A DNA stretch of 64,000 nucleotides from Kappaphycus alvarezii (Eukaryota > Rhodophyta > Florideophyceae > Gigartinales > Solieriaceae), in the NCBI GenBank assembly GCA_002205965.3, contig NADL03000771.1, positions 434,001 to 498,000 of the forward strand. The letters run 5' to 3'. Each line of letters starts with the position of its first letter. Within the stretch, counting starts at the first letter, position 1. The notes beneath the pieces were generated by a model, which saw only the letters and a program-made list of their open reading frames with translations, was not told where the DNA came from and searched no databases. Positions 33,032-45,306 of this stretch are shown here, piece by piece. The position numbers and the translations under genes are program-made.

Positions 33032-33571
33032 GTGCGACATGTCTTCGGGTGCGGGCGCGGCCACTTCCACCGGTGTAGCGGGTTTCTCGTGCAGATCAAT
33101 ACGCCGCGACCGCTGCGCTCTCGCCGCCCCGATCTCGTCGATACCCGTGTCCACAGTAGCGCCAGCTGTCGCGCCTGGAGCACTTTGGACGAACTGGGAA
33201 TGGTGCGCAAGAAGGATGGCCTTACTTTTCAATGGCATTCGTCAAGGTTGTCCGTCCCAAAGAAACAGGTACATAGTCCTTTGGTACCGAACACCCCTCG
33301 CCCGTCACCTAGTGGCGGGAAGCTCCAGTCTTCCACCTTGGTGGAAGCCGCCAAATTCCAAAAAACACTCAAAGGCGTGTACGGGCAGACTTCATGGCGC
33401 GAGAGTGGGGTTATTACAGGCACGGAGAAGTACACTCACTTGCCTGTGATGAGACCATACGGCAGGGAGCGTTTGCCCGAGATCGTATTCCCGCCAAACA
33501 GAAATGTTGTGCACCTGAACGAACCGTTACAGGTCCGACACGGGATGCTGAACATGTATGAGAGGTTCTGA
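33032..33571 (+). CDS. Hypothetical ORF
   Basis: A 179-codon plus-strand frame in locally GC-rich DNA. The first ~60 codons are Arg/Cys/Ser-rich. In the overlapping frame from 33039 the same DNA reads 'MSSGAGAATSTGVAGFSCRS', more like a transit peptide, so the true protein may start there and shift frame. The rest ('DELGMVRKKDGLTFQWHSSR', 'RPYGRERLPEIVFPPNRNVV') looks like a folded domain but matches nothing I know. A minus-strand Ala-rich frame (33238-32993) competes over the first part. Confidence 0.3.
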   Translation: MRHVFGCGRGHFHRCSGFLVQINTPRPLRSRRPDLVDTRVHSSASCRAWSTLDELGMVRKKDGLTFQWHSSRLSVPKKQVHSPLVPNTPRPSPSGGKLQSSTLVEAAKFQKTLKGVYGQTSWRESGVITGTEKYTHLPVMRPYGRERLPEIVFPPNRNVVHLNEPLQVRHGMLNMYERF

Positions 33572-33735
33572 CATGTCGGGACGGGAGGTACGAAGTTGCC
33601 ATTCTACCTCCGTTACCGGAGCGAAATAAAGGTACATTAAATGGAAGTACGACTGCCCAGGCGGCTTTTGGTGAAAATTTCTGTACAACTCTGAAAACTG
33701 AGCGAAGCCTTCGCTGAAAAGGTCGATGCGTGTTC

Positions 33736-33914
33736 CGAGGTACCGCACAACCTCATACCATCTGAAAAAGGCGTACGAGTGCGGAAGCACCCGACGCTTT
33801 GTCCAAGGTACCGCACAACCCCAAAGCGCCTGGGCTGTCTTATCTATATCTAAGATAGATGCCTGGGTACTCGTACTTCTATTTAAGGTGGTTTGAGATT
33901 GTGCAGTACCTTGG
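33736..33914. repeat. Inverted-repeat element with CCAAGGTACCGCACAA ends
   Basis: CCAAGGTACCGCACAA (33803-33818) and TTGTGCAGTACCTTGG (33899-33914) are inverted with one mismatch. The match continues inward to about 20 of 23 positions. A further copy of the left arm, GAGGTACCGCACAACCTCA, lies at about 33737-33755 in the same orientation. This may be a small MITE or its remains. I could not find a target-site duplication. Confidence 0.45.
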
Positions 33915-36900
33915 CCCATGCCGCGAATGTTTGCCCGAAAAGTTGCGTTATCAGATTTCACTTACATAAGCGGTTTACATGACTCAAAGAACTACTGTTT
34001 TATGCGGGGGAAACGATTGATACCCTATGCTGCCGAAACTCTGGAGAGAGAAATAGATTTTCAGCATTATGAAGCATCCGTGCATAGAAGCAAATTTACT
34101 CGTAATTGGCATGCGCCGAAGGTAATCGAAGTTCTTGGTTGGCCACTCGAGTCCTGTATTTAAAGATCATTGAAATACAATCGCGCACCTGATGCCGAAA
34201 CACGGGCGCAAAATAATTAACAGCCGAACGAAATTTTTTGCAGGTGGCTGGTATCTTGCTCTCAAGATAAAATTGATCCGCTCTCAGGAACTGAGGGCCC
34301 TATCCTACTTTATGTGGATTGCGTTTTCGAGTAAGATAAGCTTGGCGTGGACTCAATGCGCAACTATCTCTACGCAGTCACTATGGCGAACACGCATATT
34401 GGGCGACCTCTGGAACTCGCACCGTTCATGAACTTGGCTCTGGGTGCCTTTCAGAAAGGTAACAGGGATCAAAAGTTGCTCAATGATTCGCTTACAGAAC
34501 GGTTCGCTCTATTAATCTCCGTTGCTCACAGAATTTTGGCTGTCGAAATTGAGTCACCAGATAACAATTTGGAATTTGCAATTAGCGCCTGTGCTTTTCT
34601 ATTAAGCTATATTCTCTTTCAAGTTTGGAAAGCTTTAGGGGCTTTACTTCTCACTAAAATCACAGTAACTACGAATCAAATCAATGTCGCCATCGCTTTG
34701 CTCAAAATCATAACCGATTTCCCATTCTACTTCTTACCTGCGAAATCTTAGATTCAAAAACAGCGTTATCGATATCTTCTTTCTACATGAGGCTATAAAC
34801 TTCCCGAAACGGTCAGAATTCAAGTACTATTGGGCTCTTTCTAGCACCATAGTTTCTACAAGCGCAAGAACTATCACTCCTTCGGTTTAGTTTTCCTTGC
34901 ATGCGCTAGAGTGACACCTCCCCCTCAAGCTATTTACTCTCATTCTCTGTGCATTGAGGGTGCATCCGAATGTGCAGCAATTGGAGTTTAAGATTATCTT
35001 ATTCCCATACGAGGGAATTGGTTTGCTGGGCGCGTGTTTCGATTGCCTTATCTGGATGCAAGGGTGGCACAATTTGATTAGCCGTCCGTTCCTTCTTGTC
35101 AGTTGCTGTGACATCATTCTAGAAGAACCACTTTTACGCATTTTGATTCTCTATTTGTTTTAAATAGGTGTGATATATTGCAAAAATTCAGGTGAATATG
35201 AAAATGGGGCTTAGACGTGGCTATGACCCACAACAATAAGCGAATAGCATTCTCACATGTGCATCTTGGCTACACAGGCTGATTCTGCTTCACTGTAAGC
35301 ACATTGAAATGCATCATTTAGGCAGTGTAACATTTACTGTGCGATTAGAATGTTCTTTTTTTCATTTACTTTATTGTTTTGCGTCGATTAGACATTATTC
35401 CCTAACACGTGCCATATCATAATTTTGCTTCCTTCACTTACTCTCATCGTTATTAAGGAACCGCTCGCAAGGGCCGAAGCTTGGTAATCTTGACACCGCA
35501 TCAACATCAAGATTGGGTTGCATCGACAAGACAGTTTGTCAAGTTGAGGTTGCTACACTGGCTGGCATTGATTTCTTAGTCCTCTGAACGAAATGATTAC
35601 GATAATGCTTTAGAAATAATTCCATTTTACATAGATGGGCCGTAACAACTTCGACTGTTCGGAAGAGCAGAATGTGTCCATGAAACTGCTCCCCCGAAGA
35701 GGAACGGACCCCGATAAGCTATCACGACTCGTGATAAATAACGATGTCTAAAATTTTAGCTTTATTTGGGTTGGGACGCCAACGCCCCAGCCACCTCCTG
35801 ACAATCTTCTGTTCCAAAAATTGGACTAACCTGACCCTCTTATATGCATTATCTCTTTCGAGACGGCTACTGACTATGTATGGGAACGGAAACAGGGGTT
35901 ATTTTATACAGCATATACTGGTAGTTTTATCTTTAAAGCCCTACTAAATTTTTTTGTTTCTCTATTTTTAAATTCACGGCACAGTTGACTTTATGTTTAC
36001 AAATAAAATTGTAGAGTGACACCTCCTCATATTCTCGTACTAGATTGATGCCTTTAGTAATATCAATCTTCAACCTCTCAGTGGTCGGTCCGGAAGAAAG
36101 TGATTTAGAAAGGAGAATACCTTAATATCCATGAAATGTCAAGGAACTTCGTGTATCACCGAGTTTAACCGCATGAAAATTCGATTTTTCTCTTACCTCT
36201 TCGTATATTGAATAGGAAATTCTTTTTGTTAAACTTTAAGAGAAGTTAGAGTTTCTTCTTTATTGTCGAAAACATATCCATCAGAGGTGTCAGCAATTAC
36301 CATCGTTTTCGCAAAAATTATAAGTATAAGGATCATACTTTACCTAGTTACGCGTATCGCTAATACTAAAATTTCCAACAATGTCTGTTCTCTTCAATAT
36401 TTACGTCTCCATCTTTTTCCAGAATAAATTGGCCTCAAATTGTCTTGCTGACGTTTCGGGTTCCATACCTTTTACCAAGGAACACACCGTGAATGTTTTT
36501 CTCTTGAAATGCTTCCCTAGAATTAAAGTGTTATCTGAGCCCTCAATTCATAGGTCCTCACACTTCCTTTTCATGTATTGTAGCTTCCTGTAGTATTAAA
36601 TGAAAGCTATATGATGAATAACCATGATTTCAGGCGATTAATTAACAGGAAGCACAATTATTTATATATTTTGAATGAACGAGAGCTACATAGAGAAAAC
36701 TTTTGCTTCTTCTTCTCAGTTGTTGATATATCACCCTCTTTTCATACCAAGTGTTTCTCAATTCTCATCTTTCAGTAGAAAAACATCTGCAGTAAATTTC
36801 AAAGACGGAGCTGAAAAAAAGTAATTCTACGCTATAGAAATAAGACAAATTTTCAAAGAACGTGTGAAAAAACAATGCATTATAGATCCACCTTCTGGAA

Positions 36901-38029
36901 AATTAAAGTAACTCAGGACAATCTTTCACAAATCTTAATAGCTAGAAAGTACGAAAAGTTTTCACCTATTGAATTATGGCAGCAAATTTTGATCATATCA
37001 TGAAAGTCATATATTTGTAATAAAAATATTTTAGCCTAATCACCTTACAGAGTGACCAAAGATTTTTAGTGGCGGCGTACGGAAACGTATCAGCTTGAAT
37101 GTTTGTGCTGATGAAATGGACCTGATATTACAGCTTGAAATCAAGGTGTAGATGTCAGACCAAAATATCAGTTCTACGTATACCTGATGTCCCAAAGGTT
37201 TTTGGAAAGATATTTTAGCTAGTTTCTCTGTAGGGACACTTGAAATTGAACCATTTTCCTTATGGCAATCTGTTAGCAGGGTTTCAGATAAGAGCTTCAG
37301 TGGACTCTATTCTCTACATAAGCCGGGGTTCAAACCATTTGCAGGTAAAACATACCTTCTGCACAGTACTGAAAAACTTCGAGACCTACCGTGCGGGTCA
37401 ATTGACCCGCTCCTATTTCACGGAAACTCACGATGTATTAGTAAGAACTAGGACAGAGGCCTCTTCATATCATACAGTTTGTTTCTTCTTGCTAACTTGA
37501 ATTCTTCCATATTCTCCTATTCCATACTGAAAACTGATGAAAATAATCAATCAGAACAATTATGGCAAGCCTCTGGTTAAAATTTAATTCTTCAACGCAC
37601 AAACCATAGCCCAAAACAGTTTTATTTATGGATGATATAAGAATATTTGGACCAACAAGGACACTTAAATGAAGTTTAGACATGCTAACTATCCTTTGTA
37701 CCCATATCCAAGCATTTTATGCTGCTTTTGAAATAATTTCTCTCAATCTTATCCTCGCATCGAAAAAAGTTGTGTGAAGATACTGAAATCATGATATAAA
37801 AAATCTGTTAAATCCAGTTCGATTTCATATTTTGTACGACATTTTATGATTAAAGGGTTGGACACCACTTCCTTCGTATATCACTAAGTAATACGCAATG
37901 ATATGAAATACTCTTTTCTTTCTTCGCCCCGTAAATCTGAAGCTTGCATGCAATATCCTAATATTATGATTGAATATAATAATTTCTACGCTGCAGATAA
38001 GTTAAATCACTATGCACTTGAAACAGTTT
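33915..38029. other. AT-rich tract with small unassigned ORFs
   Basis: The only frame worth naming is 34347-34751 on the plus strand (134 codons). It begins 'MDSMRNYLYAVTMANTHIGR' and has a hydrophobic stretch 'FAISACAFLLSYILFQVW'; I recognise no family. The frames at 33918-34163, 34192-34431, 35744-35947 and 37240-37500 are shorter and look like chance. From 35170 to 38020 I see no gene, RNA or long repeat. Confidence 0.25.
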
Positions 38030-38370
38030 ACTTATAGTACAGTACTGTAGCTTTACTGTACTATACGGTTTTGTTGTGTGCATTGTAACGAGGAATACAG
38101 TGCCGCCGCCGTGCTGTATATATATCGGTCAGCGCTCGCCAGGTATTTCTCCTCCCCGGAAGACGAGAAAAGGAGAAGGATTACGGCGTTGACCGTTGTT
38201 CCGCCGAGTTTTTCAGCCCCTTCCCTGCTCATTCTCAGTTAAATAATTCCTTTTACTTGAAGCTATTCGTACCCTGGTCCTACCTCTACTTCTACCCCTC
38301 CACTGCGATTTCGCAAAATGCCCTTGATTATCCAAGGGTACGACAGCGCGCGTAGTTAAAGTAGTAAATA
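38030..38370 (+). repeat. Left LTR-like direct repeat of the copia element
   Basis: This stretch of about 340 bp matches 43766-44107. Shared blocks include GAGGAATACAGTGCCGCCGC, ATATATATCGGTCAGC, TGAAGCTA, CTACTTCTACCCCT and GGGTACGACAGCGCGCG. It starts within a TACAGTACTG cluster. The match runs through GTAGTAAATA and then stops. The two copies differ at many positions, so the element is not recent. Confidence 0.7.
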
Positions 38371-38467
38371 CGAAAATCCGGATTCGTTTGCTACCTTTCT
38401 GCGCTAATCGAGTTTCCCTTTACTTGCTCATACCTCTTTTTTCTTTGTGCTGTAATTTTGAATCAAA

Positions 38468-39424
38468 ATGGCCTCAATTTCTCGTTCCCATTTCAAGTTC
38501 ACCTGCGAAAAGATTGTGACGAAGATTAATAAATCATCATTCTCCGATGAGCAGGCAATATCGATATTTAATGCCGCCAAATCGACGATGGAATTTTTCT
38601 CTTCCTAGGCCGGACCGAGTGCCTCTTCTTCAGAACGCATCATTTACTCCTCCGGATACCAAAAATGTAAAATATTTTCCTATGAATTTGCCCCGCCGCA
38701 TAATCAAGTCTTCGCGGAATCTTTTACCAATATGCAGATGTTTCCAGTATATATCCATTATTATGTCGCGACATTGTTTGGTTTCGCAGATACGCAGAAG
38801 CCTTCTACGATTCTGACATACGCTGAAGACGATCAGAAGAAGAAAAGATGTCTTGCCACTCTGTTCTGGTTCTGTTCTTTCATGGAAATCAACCCTGATT
38901 ACGCTAGAAGTGTCTTTGACAAGTTTAAACGGAAGAAAGGGTCTGAGATCTCGCTCTTGAATCCTGGATCCAGCCGGAATGACCGAGAGTAAAGTCAACC
39001 CGAAAATCAGCCCAGGCAAAATGAGCTGATTCTGCAATTTCAGGCTGACAACCGAAGAGTTACAAGGCCCGGAACCAACCGAAATCGCGAGTCCTCGTCT
39101 GTGAAGCCTAACACTCGCTCTACCCCTGATTTTCAAACGAAAAGGCACAATTTAACTGTCGGTAATGCTGAAGACTATGAATATCAGCCCATTTGGGAGC
39201 ATTCTAGCTACCGTCTTGATATCAATGGACACGAAGATCTGCGCAAGGCAATTTATGTTCAACAAATTTTCAAGGAATCCAAGTTTACTGGAGACCTTCA
39301 TCAATACATAACCGAAACACTCAAGCTTTATGGCATCTATTCTCGCCAATATCATCCTTCTCCCAGCCAGAAGGTCGGCTATTTTTCTCATATCCTCAAT
39401 AGAGCAGCCCGAAAACTCTTTTGA
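38468..39424 (+). pseudogene. Copia gag region, broken
   Basis: An ATG at 38468 opens 'MASISRSHFKFTCEKIVTKI', which soon hits stops. Further frames are 38732-38992 ('TLFWFCSFMEINPDYARSVF') and 39101-39424 ('YRLDINGHEDLRKAIYVQQI'). They follow the left repeat directly and precede protease and integrase remains on the same strand, so I read them as gag. No intact zinc knuckle is present. A decayed Cys/His cluster ('YRCGASNWSPSHHYAPG') occurs near 39975-40020. Confidence 0.45.
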
Positions 39425-40359
39425 ATAACTTCAACGGTAGTATGAACTATACAGAGGTTGTTAAACTAATTAAGAGTTAGTATGTTTCATATGCAGGGCA
39501 GATTCAGATTAAAGGCACACTGGAAAATTTTCGGCTGAGATCTATATATATTAGAGAAATATATCCGGTGTCTCCGAGGGGCTGACTAAACTAGTTGCCC
39601 ACATCAACGAGCTCGTACCCTAGTGTACCTTGGACTTCCACACGCACGATCATAAACTGGACTAGATAAGGAAAGCTGTAACGGAACTTCAGGATTAGGC
39701 TCGCATTTCAATTCATGATATTATGTCTCGGGATTATTTCTATAACAAGAATCGATTCAAAATCTAGGTCAAAGACGCCTCCTCAGAGGCCCTTCAAATA
39801 TATCGAGATCTTACATCACGAAGAATAGTAAGGGGACGTTGGCGAATATCACTCAATACGCCTGCAACCCGAAACAGATTTTCCATCGTTAAAATCGCTC
39901 AAAATCCAGTGGATTCAACTTATATCGTTGGAAAACACGCTCTTTAGAAGTTTCCCGCAAGCGAAATGAGTTCTACAGATGTGGGGCCTCTAACTGGAGT
40001 CCTAGTCACCATTATGCCCCGGGCGCAATCGAAGCTTACGCTTGCCGCCACATGAAGAACGTGGAATTATTCATACACATTCTTGCTGATTTTATTAAAG
40101 GTGAAGAGCAGAATTACTGGAGCAAAAACTACTATTAAGACGACTAGAGCCATTCAGAGGAGCAAGAAGAACTTGTAGAAATCAGTTCTCATTTTATCGG
40201 CGCAAAAATGCTCTACTAAGGCGAAAGAATTCTAGCATGCTGAAAGCTCAATAGATGCTGTGGAACACGGCATACTACTGATCTACGTACCCTCAGCTTT
40301 GAAAGAAAACGATTCGAGTTGTTGGTATTGTCGTCCAAGCGGCGGGGAGCATTAAAGCT

Positions 40360-41700
40360 ACCTTGCCGCCGTACCAGAATAATCTAGGGCGGCTTGAGGA
40401 CGAAACATTTATGGCCAACATTTTTGTGGCAAATCTCAACACGAAACCCTTTTTCGATTGCTCAATTGACTTCCTGTGCGATATCAGAGCTCCCAAATCC
40501 GTGTTGATTGCAAACAGTTCAGTCGAATATTCAACGCTTTTGGATGGCATACGCGCAATATTTTTCCATCTCGGAACAAGTTCAAGTTCGTGGATGCAAC
40601 CTGCAAATCCATGGGGAGAGTATTGTGCCACATGATACACTACTTGGTATTCCACCCATACGTGCTCACCTAGATATCGTGAATGCAGAAATTCCGGCTC
40701 TACTTGGAATGGAAGTCCTCGATAAAGAATCACTAACTCAGTGTATGATCTCCAACTGACTCTTCAATCGAGTTGTAAATGTATCGACGGACGTAAATCA
40801 GGTCTATGTATGTAGACAATTACTTCTAAAATGCGTTCTGCTTTATTGTATGTAGGTAAATGCCCATGGTTCGGTCGGCAATCAATCATCTATTCGCTAA
40901 AAATATGTTTCCCTGTGGATATATATCTAACCAAGGTCCAGGTCTCGAACATACATCTCCAATTATCCTATCCGTCAGCATCAAATCTATTCAACCTTAT
41001 CAAACACTCGCGACCGTAACACGACACACCGGAAACATTAAAAACGCTTCAGGAGATTTCAAGAAGGTTTTATTTGTGCCAACGAGTCTATCGCGCCCCA
41101 AAAGATTCCTGGCCACTCTCGGTTCCGAAAATGTGCAAGTAAATGAGCGCATAACCCTAAGTATAATTTAAATCGACGGCACAACCGTGCTAAACATTGT
41201 GGACGAAGGAACGAAATCCTCTGCCACCCAATTTCCTAGCAGCATTTCCACTGCAAATGTCTGGGCAGCCGTCGTCCTCTGTGGGGCATCAACTTATACC
41301 GTACTTATGAACCTAATCTTAACGGAGGAAGGACCACAGCTTGGTGAAATATTCATTCACCTAGCCCATCTCTCCGATGTTAAAGTCAATAAAACAGGTA
41401 TTGGATCACATTCAAGACTCGGACTAGGGGAAAGATATAACCAGCCGTTGCAGCGTACCTACCGCAAGATTATGTTGAATCACTCAAGTACCGACAAATA
41501 AACTCGCCCTGGCCTGTTCATTGAAATCTTTAAACGACACTCTAGGTCCAGATGGTCTCGTTCTTCCTTTTTCGTATTTGGAGAGTTCCCGTAACATTCC
41601 TTATTTTCCGAGAGGAGAAATTCCCTTTCGATACTTTGCAAGGAAGAAACACAGCTGTAGTCGTCCGTAAGGAAATGGAAGCTCAAATGGAAAAATTAAA
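40360..41700 (+). pseudogene. Copia protease, pre-integrase and integrase, broken
   Basis: Near 40480 the protease active-site block reads 'LCDIRAPKSV', where DTGAPKS would be expected, so the catalytic DTG is destroyed. The frame 40508-40759 has 'HLDIVNAEIPALLGMEVLDK', the second half of a copia retropepsin. Around 40960-41160 come 'QLSYPSASNLFNLIKHSRP' (pre-integrase His motif) and 'ENVQVNERITLSII' (integrase entry). The frame 41187-41501 is integrase core: 'LNIVDEGTKSSATQFPSSIS', 'GLGERYNQPLQRTYRKIMLN'. Another frame near 41530-41600 gives 'LGPDGLVLPFFVFGEFP'. The match to the copia layout is consistent across 1.3 kb despite at least five breaks. Confidence 0.8.
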
Positions 41701-42010
41701 AATTCTTAGATCTAGTTCTTCGTAAGGAAGAACTAGAGTCAATCTTGAGCAAACCGGTCCTATTTCAACTGCTAAACTGCTAACAGATAGAAAGAGCCTT
41801 TTCGACATCATCTCGAAAAGCTTAAGGGCCTCTGAGAAGCGTACTATGCTTGATGTCGCAGCCGCAAGGGAAGGATTTTGAGATAGGGTGATCTCAGATA
41901 TAGGCTCCGTTCGAAGCAGAAATAACGTTGCCGATGGACTCACGAAAGAAATGAGCCAGTCCCTCCTTAGGAAGTTTGTAATTACAGGCCACATAGATAT
42001 ACAACCCTAG
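41700..42010 (+). pseudogene. Copia RNase H C-terminus, joined directly to integrase by an internal deletion
   Basis: Plus-strand frames read 'AEITLPMDSRKKMSQSLLRK', with the family's 'ADGLTK' block shifted across a frame change, then 'FVITGHIDIQP' and 'QWIM'. This is the usual end of a copia polyprotein. Almost no sequence separates it from the integrase end, so the reverse transcriptase domain of roughly 1.5-2 kb is missing. Confidence 0.7.
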
Positions 42011-43640
42011 CAGTGGATCATGAGCCCAGAGATATTAACTTTAATATACGTTTTACTGGACGAAACTTCGTAAATTTCAGCAAAGCACACCCTTCGGGGG
42101 AAGGAAGAGCGCAAATCTCAAAGAACGAGGCGTAAGATCAACTGCGAACTCTTCTTCAGTATCGATAATTACCATCCGATTAGATTTGATAGCAATACGG
42201 TGATAAACGTGAGAGCCAAGACCGCTTACAATACAAAAAATATATGCAACTCTGGAAAATAGAAATCAAATTGAAGTCCCCATCGTAACGCAACTTCCAC
42301 AGGACTGAGAGGCTTCCTGGCTTACAAAAACTCAAGCGCATACCCAAACTGCCAACTATTTGGTTAACCCACTTAAGATTATAGAACTTGACTTTAGACT
42401 GGCTATATTTTTAAAGAGCCAACCTCGCCTTCTGCTCCCCCAGTAACTCGAAAACTTGGTTAAAGATAGATACAGGAACACAGTCTAGGTGGTTGCTGGA
42501 GGCAAACAGCCCGGTGACTCCAGGGACCTTATATTTTGAGCAACTCTTGCTCTATATCGCGAGCTCCCGTACCACCATTCACGACAGCGACCCCAGGATA
42601 CTTACGCCAGAGAGATAACCTCTGATCAGACTTTCGATCCCCCGTCCTTTTCGTTGCCGTCCTGAGACATTTACAAAGGCCTGTACCCCCGAACACGACC
42701 TTTTTCCATGATTATCGTTCTAAATGAAAGGAACTTTCTGACTGGACTAGGCATCTTTATGGAATCTTTTTGAACACGATAGTACCCTGATGGGTCGTTA
42801 CAACTCCCAGCACTCCCATACCAGCAACCAGCGACCAAACTGAGGTCGCCCACCTCGAAACTATCGCTGAACATCATCACATCAATAGCACAATATATAT
42901 CGTCCTCCTTACCCGAATCACTTCGCTCCGCTTCGCTTTCACAACAAATAACCTCCCAAATCCAACAACAAAACCCTCTCCCCTACTCTTCCCATTCTGT
43001 ACTACGCTTCCCTCTCCTTCCTTGCTCTCCCTGATGCTCCCCTTGTGGTTTCTGTTTCCTCTGCTGCTCTCTTTTCTGCTAGTCTCACTGGTACTGTTTT
43101 TCTCGTTCTCTGCATCGCTTCCTAATACCTGCGACAGTATTTCAGGATAGATCTTTCCACTACCTTTGCTCTTTTCTGGTCGCGTCTCTGCTTTTTCCCA
43201 TGTTCACGCTTTCGAACCATCGCAAGTGATTAAGCTTTTCCCTGGAGTAAGTACTTCAGTCGCTTTGGTCTTTCGAGAAGCCGTGTCGTGTCGTTCGTTT
43301 TAGCTATTCAAGAAGTTTTGACGATGTTGCGATCAGTTTGTTAATTTGTATACACAGTCGCTACCTCAATTAAGGTAATTCATTCTCAACTTGCACAGCT
43401 TGCGCCAGTCACCTATAAATTTGCTTCATTGCCTTACCTTTCAGTTTCGTCAGATGTGATGTAAATCGACTTTTTGCCCAATATTTGCCTACTGTATTTT
43501 TCGAGTTTCGGACTATATTTTCTAATTGTATTTTTCGGTTTTCTAACTCTTGCGGTGCTTCCTGATCCCCGCTCTGTTGCCCACTGAATCAACTGTGCTG
43601 TGATTGTTTGAGCACAGTGCAGTGCCTGTGAATTTTTTAT
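42011..43640. other. Non-coding interior before the right repeat
   Basis: About 1.6 kb without any recognised coding sequence between the copia pol end and the right repeat. This is longer than a copia 3' UTR should be, so it probably includes other insertions. 42900-43130 is rich in C/T. A minus-strand frame (43844-43434) crosses the LINE tail and is not believable. Confidence 0.3.
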
Positions 43641-43649
43641 TTGAATACA

Positions 43650-43715
43650 GCATATTGTCAGCAATATAGTCCGATCCTGCAGCGGACACCTGTTATACTG
43701 ACACCATACAGTTCC
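43650..43715 (+). mobile_element. Isolated LINE 3' tail copy
   Basis: GCAATATAGTCCGATCCTGC followed by AGCGGACACCTGTTATACTG matches the minus-strand tail at 14.2 kb (AGTCGGATCCTGCAGCGAAC, then ACCCGTTTTACTGA) and the box at 58646-58660. Only the last ~60 bp are present. It sits inside the copia element, just left of the right repeat. Confidence 0.55.
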
Positions 43716-43765
43716 TCCGCACTCTTTTATATGAGCAGGACGTTTGAAAACAAGGGGTACTTTTG

Positions 43766-44107
43766 ACTTACAGTACTGCACTGAACTGTACTGTGATATC
43801 GCGTGCATTGTAATGAGGAATACAGTGCCGCCGCCGTGATGCATATATATCGGTCAGCTCTCGCCAGTTATCCACCTCCCCAGGAAGAGGAGACAAGAAG
43901 ACTTAATACATAGTTGACGTAGTAGTTCGTTGCCCCGCTGAGGTTTTCAGTCCCTGCCCATCTCATTCTCAGTAAAAATATATCCTCTTATTTGAAGCTA
44001 CTCGAACCTCTATTCGTACCTCTACTTCTACCCCTACACTGTGATTTCAGCAAATACTCTTGATTTTACAAGGGTACGACAGCGCGCGCAGTTACAAGTA
44101 GTAAATA
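43766..44107 (+). repeat. Right LTR-like direct repeat of the copia element
   Basis: This is the partner of 38030-38370, on the same strand and 5.7 kb away, which is a normal size for copia. It also includes GGGTACGACAGCGCGCG and GTAGTAAATA at its end. Either the LTR extends that far or this is the 5' end of a second, truncated element. I could not find a clear target-site duplication. Confidence 0.65.
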
Positions 44108-45300
44108 AGACAGAATCAGACCCAGAAATAGAAATCAGCAAATCAAAGGTCCAACAAAAAAGAATATAGCATCGAAATTTCAGTTTCCATCCCTTAAGTA
44201 TCTTTCTTGTCTAGTCTTCTAAGCCAATGCGCACTCCACAAGGCCAAAACAATTCCAGAAACTCATCCAAATATTGCAAGACTATCGCCCTGATATTCTA
44301 GTGTACTAAACCAGTTTATCTGTGGGGCTTTCGGAAATCAAATCTTAGAGAGCGGCTACCATTTTCCTGTACCGGATGTTTCCCAAATGCCAACTTCAAC
44401 CACTTTCTCTCGGAAGAACGCTGTATTCTCCTCCAAATTCTTACTAATAATGTCGTATAATATCATTTTATTTCCATGTCTTCTCTCAAAATAAAGTTCA
44501 AAAATATTGGCTCTGACATTTTGCCTCTTCGACAGTCGTCGTTATCAATTCGCATCACACCAGCAAGATTTTGGACGCATTTTTAGTTCTACGACCAGTA
44601 AAAAGCCCTGGCGAGGCGATCCATCATGGTTTGGTCTGATTTGCGTCGCTCTTCATCTACTGCAGATGTAACTAAAGGGGCAATCTTCGCCAAGAACATA
44701 ATATATTTGTGACAAAATGAATCAGTGCGGTAAGCTCCGATAGAGGGGAGTGGCTTCCTATAGGATTCAGAGACATAGAACGGTAATCTAGTAGGCGGTG
44801 GGAGTGAACGACTTACTGTGTATGTCGACCCGGCCAGGCCACAGTATTTTAGACTGTATAAGTTATAAGTAAAATAGTATGGTTCATAAGTAAAAGACCG
44901 TATGATTCTAAATTGAATGTTGGTAGAGACGGGCAGGGGCCTTGGAACGACCAGAGCCTTTTGTTCAAATGTTGTATTGTAGAGCATTACATATCTGGGA
45001 ACATTTTGGTACAACGTACTATTCATAAAACGTCATAATACGCCATAACCATACGCTCTTAGTACTTTTACCCCACTATAGTGGGTATGAATTCTGGTCG
45101 TACTTCCACATCGTGCCAAAAAACGAGAAAGGGTTTGGTAGCTGCACAGGCTACCAAAAATATGTTGAAGTTTGAAGTTTGAAGTTTCTTGAAGTTTGAA
45201 GGGTTAACTGCATAGAGTGGCCACAAGGATTGATACACAGGGTGCCACGGGGAGAATTAAAGCAACGGTCTAGACAATGTAAGCGCTTATACCCATTGAT
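44108..45300. other. Unassigned tract with a minus-strand ORF
   Basis: The minus-strand frame 45026-44589 (145 codons, Tyr- and Ser-rich, 'FTYEPYYFTYNLYSLKYCG') shows no family pattern. Near 45166-45205 TGAAGTT repeats in tandem (TTGAAGTTTGAAGTTTGAAG and onward). CCACTATAGTGG near 45072-45083 is a perfect palindrome. No gene is claimed. Confidence 0.25.
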
Positions 45301-45306
45301 TCAGTA

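Noticed and set aside
37264-37340. tRNA-like boxes (GGGGTTCAAACC as B box, TGGCAATCTG as A box)
   Set aside because: The A box is poor and the acceptor and T stems do not pair; likely chance.
40293-40733. 146-codon minus-strand ORF
   Set aside because: It lies exactly over the copia protease remnant on the plus strand.
43434-43844. 136-codon minus-strand ORF
   Set aside because: It crosses the isolated LINE tail and the start of the right copia repeat, so it cannot be one gene.
45166-45205. Tandem TGAAGTT units considered as a CRISPR-like or minisatellite array
   Set aside because: Only a few 7-bp units with one interruption; a simple microsatellite.
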